A stretch of 64,000 bases of DNA from Gordius sp. MW1 (taxonomy: Eukaryota > Nematomorpha > Gordioida > Gordea > Gordiidae), in the NCBI GenBank assembly GCA_964036665.1, contig OZ038530.1, positions 19,552,001 to 19,616,000 of the forward strand, written 5' to 3'. The notes under the pieces were generated by a model. That model was not told the origin of the DNA. It worked only from the letters and a program-made list of their open reading frames with translations, and did no database searches. Shown one piece after another: positions 62,463 to 64,000 of this stretch. Within the stretch, counting starts at the first letter, position 1; every line of letters begins with the position of its first letter. The translations under genes and the position numbers were made by a program.

Positions 62463-63604
62463 TACATAATACCCAAACCGGAATCATTTTAAAAATTTAT
62501 TTCAATATTAGGTTAAAATACTTAAAGTTAATTTAATTCGCGGGCTTGCGAATAGAACGGGACGAACGTGCATTAACGACAACTACTCATATCCAAATGA
62601 AGTTTTTTGGGAATTATCAAGAATGCTTTAAATGGGTGACGAACGAAAAAAGAAAACACATTAAAAACTTTGATACCCACAAAAAACTTGTACCTTAATT
62701 TTTACACATCCCTTTCCAACACATATAGTTATTGCGGATACGCCTTTTTATCTGCAATCTCTATATACCAATACCATCATTGTATCTTTATCCCTGTGTA
62801 TTGGATAAACGTTTTTCAAATTATTAAGGCGGCAGTAAGATTACAAAACCGACTATATTGAATTGCAATGTTTAGCATTTTTAATAAAAATTTCTACTTA
62901 ACATCATAAGTTATTTAAAAAAGATAAGGAATTTACTTTTGAACAGAGAAGCTAATCTACTTGGTGATTTAAAATAGTAGTGAAATACTAAAAAAGCAAT
63001 AATAATTTAACAAAATGTTTTTAAATCTACTTGCACCAGAAATGCAAAAAGGTTTAAAATATATTAGATATCATAGGGATTTATGTTTTACAAAACGTTC
63101 TAGCTTAAGAGCACAAGATAAATTGATCATTACAAATAACAACTCCATGAAAGTGTCAAATTTTTTAAAAATTTCAGCCTGATTATGGCCACTTTGTGAT
63201 TAAAAGGATTTAAGAATCGTTTATAAATTTTAGACCCACTTGGGCCCTGTCTAAATTTGTCCCTCTGGCCCTAGCCTAATCCGCCAATATCGTCCAATTT
63301 AAGTTTATTAGCCCATCATACAAGCCTGCGTGGCGCGTTTGCCCTCGAAAAAATCTTGATATTTTATATATTAAATGAAAAGAAATTATTCTAGGAGCGA
63401 CAACCTTGTCTGACTTAATAACCCTTTAAAATATCTTCGCTAAAAACTCATTTCAAATGTTTTTAGAAAATTAACAAAGAAAAGAACATCGTCCAACTAA
63501 TTTCCTCAATTGCAATTCAAACGCCATCTTTCATAACCCAAATCCATTCTAACTTTAAAAGATACTTTATGCCAATAAATATAATTTGAAATGTTTTATC
63601 GTGC

Positions 63605-63915
63605 CAGGCGCGTAGCCAGGATTTTCTCAAGGGATAGAAAATTTCCAATTTTTTTAAAAACATTTTTATTAATAAATTATTTATAAAGCGGAGCCCCCGA
63701 GGAGATGGGGGTTTAAGGGCAAAGCCCCCAACGGAGGTCTGGGAGCGATTTTTATATTCTCTGATATTATTAATAATGCTTTTCATTTTCTAATTATATA
63801 GTTGCAGGCTTATTTAATCTTTAAAATCTATTTTAAAAGCTTAAGCTTTTAACGATTCATCGGGAGTTAGCCCCAACTCCTGATGAAATTCTTGATGTCT
63901 TATTTTTTGGCAAAA
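63605..63915. mobile_element. Partial CAGGCGCGTAGCC-family element
   Basis: Left end CAGGCGCGTAGCCAGGAT is intact; the right terminus is not seen. Contains a C/G-rich block (63690-63745) and the hairpin TCATCGGGAGTT...AACTCCTGATGA at about 63860-63890, which is also present in the 18303 copy. Confidence 0.55.
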
Positions 63916-64000
63916 GAAAATATTGTTTTATAGCGACTATTTTTATACACCGCTTTTGTATTTATATTTATGAATAGATCAACGAATTACTATGTTTAGA

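Larger units (their letters stand above)
58879..64000. other. Distal region with foldback repeats, no gene recognised
   Basis: Should contain the missing 5' exons of the unknown minus-strand gene if they lie in the window; none could be called. The features seen are the inverted-repeat elements listed separately, with AT-rich DNA between. Confidence 0.45.

Overview
This is animal nuclear DNA: AT-rich, with interrupted genes, GT-AG introns, TAA/TGA stops and very many transposon copies. One marker, headcase, is an animal gene family; the other recognisable genes (NOP58, CCDC174, cyclin D) fit an invertebrate with the standard genetic code. I cannot name the species. Most short open frames are repeat shadows. 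The real genes were found by assembling exons whose splice phases agree.

Layout. 1-2.2 kb: no gene seen. 2.3-6.35 kb (minus): CCDC174-like nuclear protein, eight exons found, first coding exon not found. 6.4-13.5 kb: transposon cluster, including a hAT transposase pseudogene interrupted by a pogo-like element and by a hAT MITE, and a 1.15-kb hAT element with an exact 8-bp target duplication. 13.57-15.33 kb (plus): headcase (hdc/HECA), two exons split by a 41-nt intron. 15.3-22.3 kb: repeats only. 22.33-36.68 kb (plus): complete NOP58, 16 exons, 580 codons; its 8-kb intron 9 holds satellites, minisatellites and a tRNA-like sequence. 36.8-40.86 kb: repeats. 40.86-49.37 kb (minus): complete D-type cyclin, five exons, 435 codons. 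49.4-52.5 kb: repeats. 52.49-58.88 kb (minus): an unrecognised gene, six phase-consistent exons, 5' end not found. 58.9-64 kb: long inverted-repeat (foldback) elements.

The genes do not form an operon or pathway. NOP58 is the C/D snoRNP core, cyclin D drives G1 entry, CCDC174 is a nuclear RNA-associated protein and headcase is a growth/differentiation regulator. What unites the window is its mobile DNA. At least five non-autonomous families can be defined here, several with 8-bp target duplications that mark them as hAT. A hairpin-tipped minisatellite family has left two nearly identical 1.7-kb copies in introns of NOP58 and cyclin D, one of them about 17 nt from a splice acceptor.
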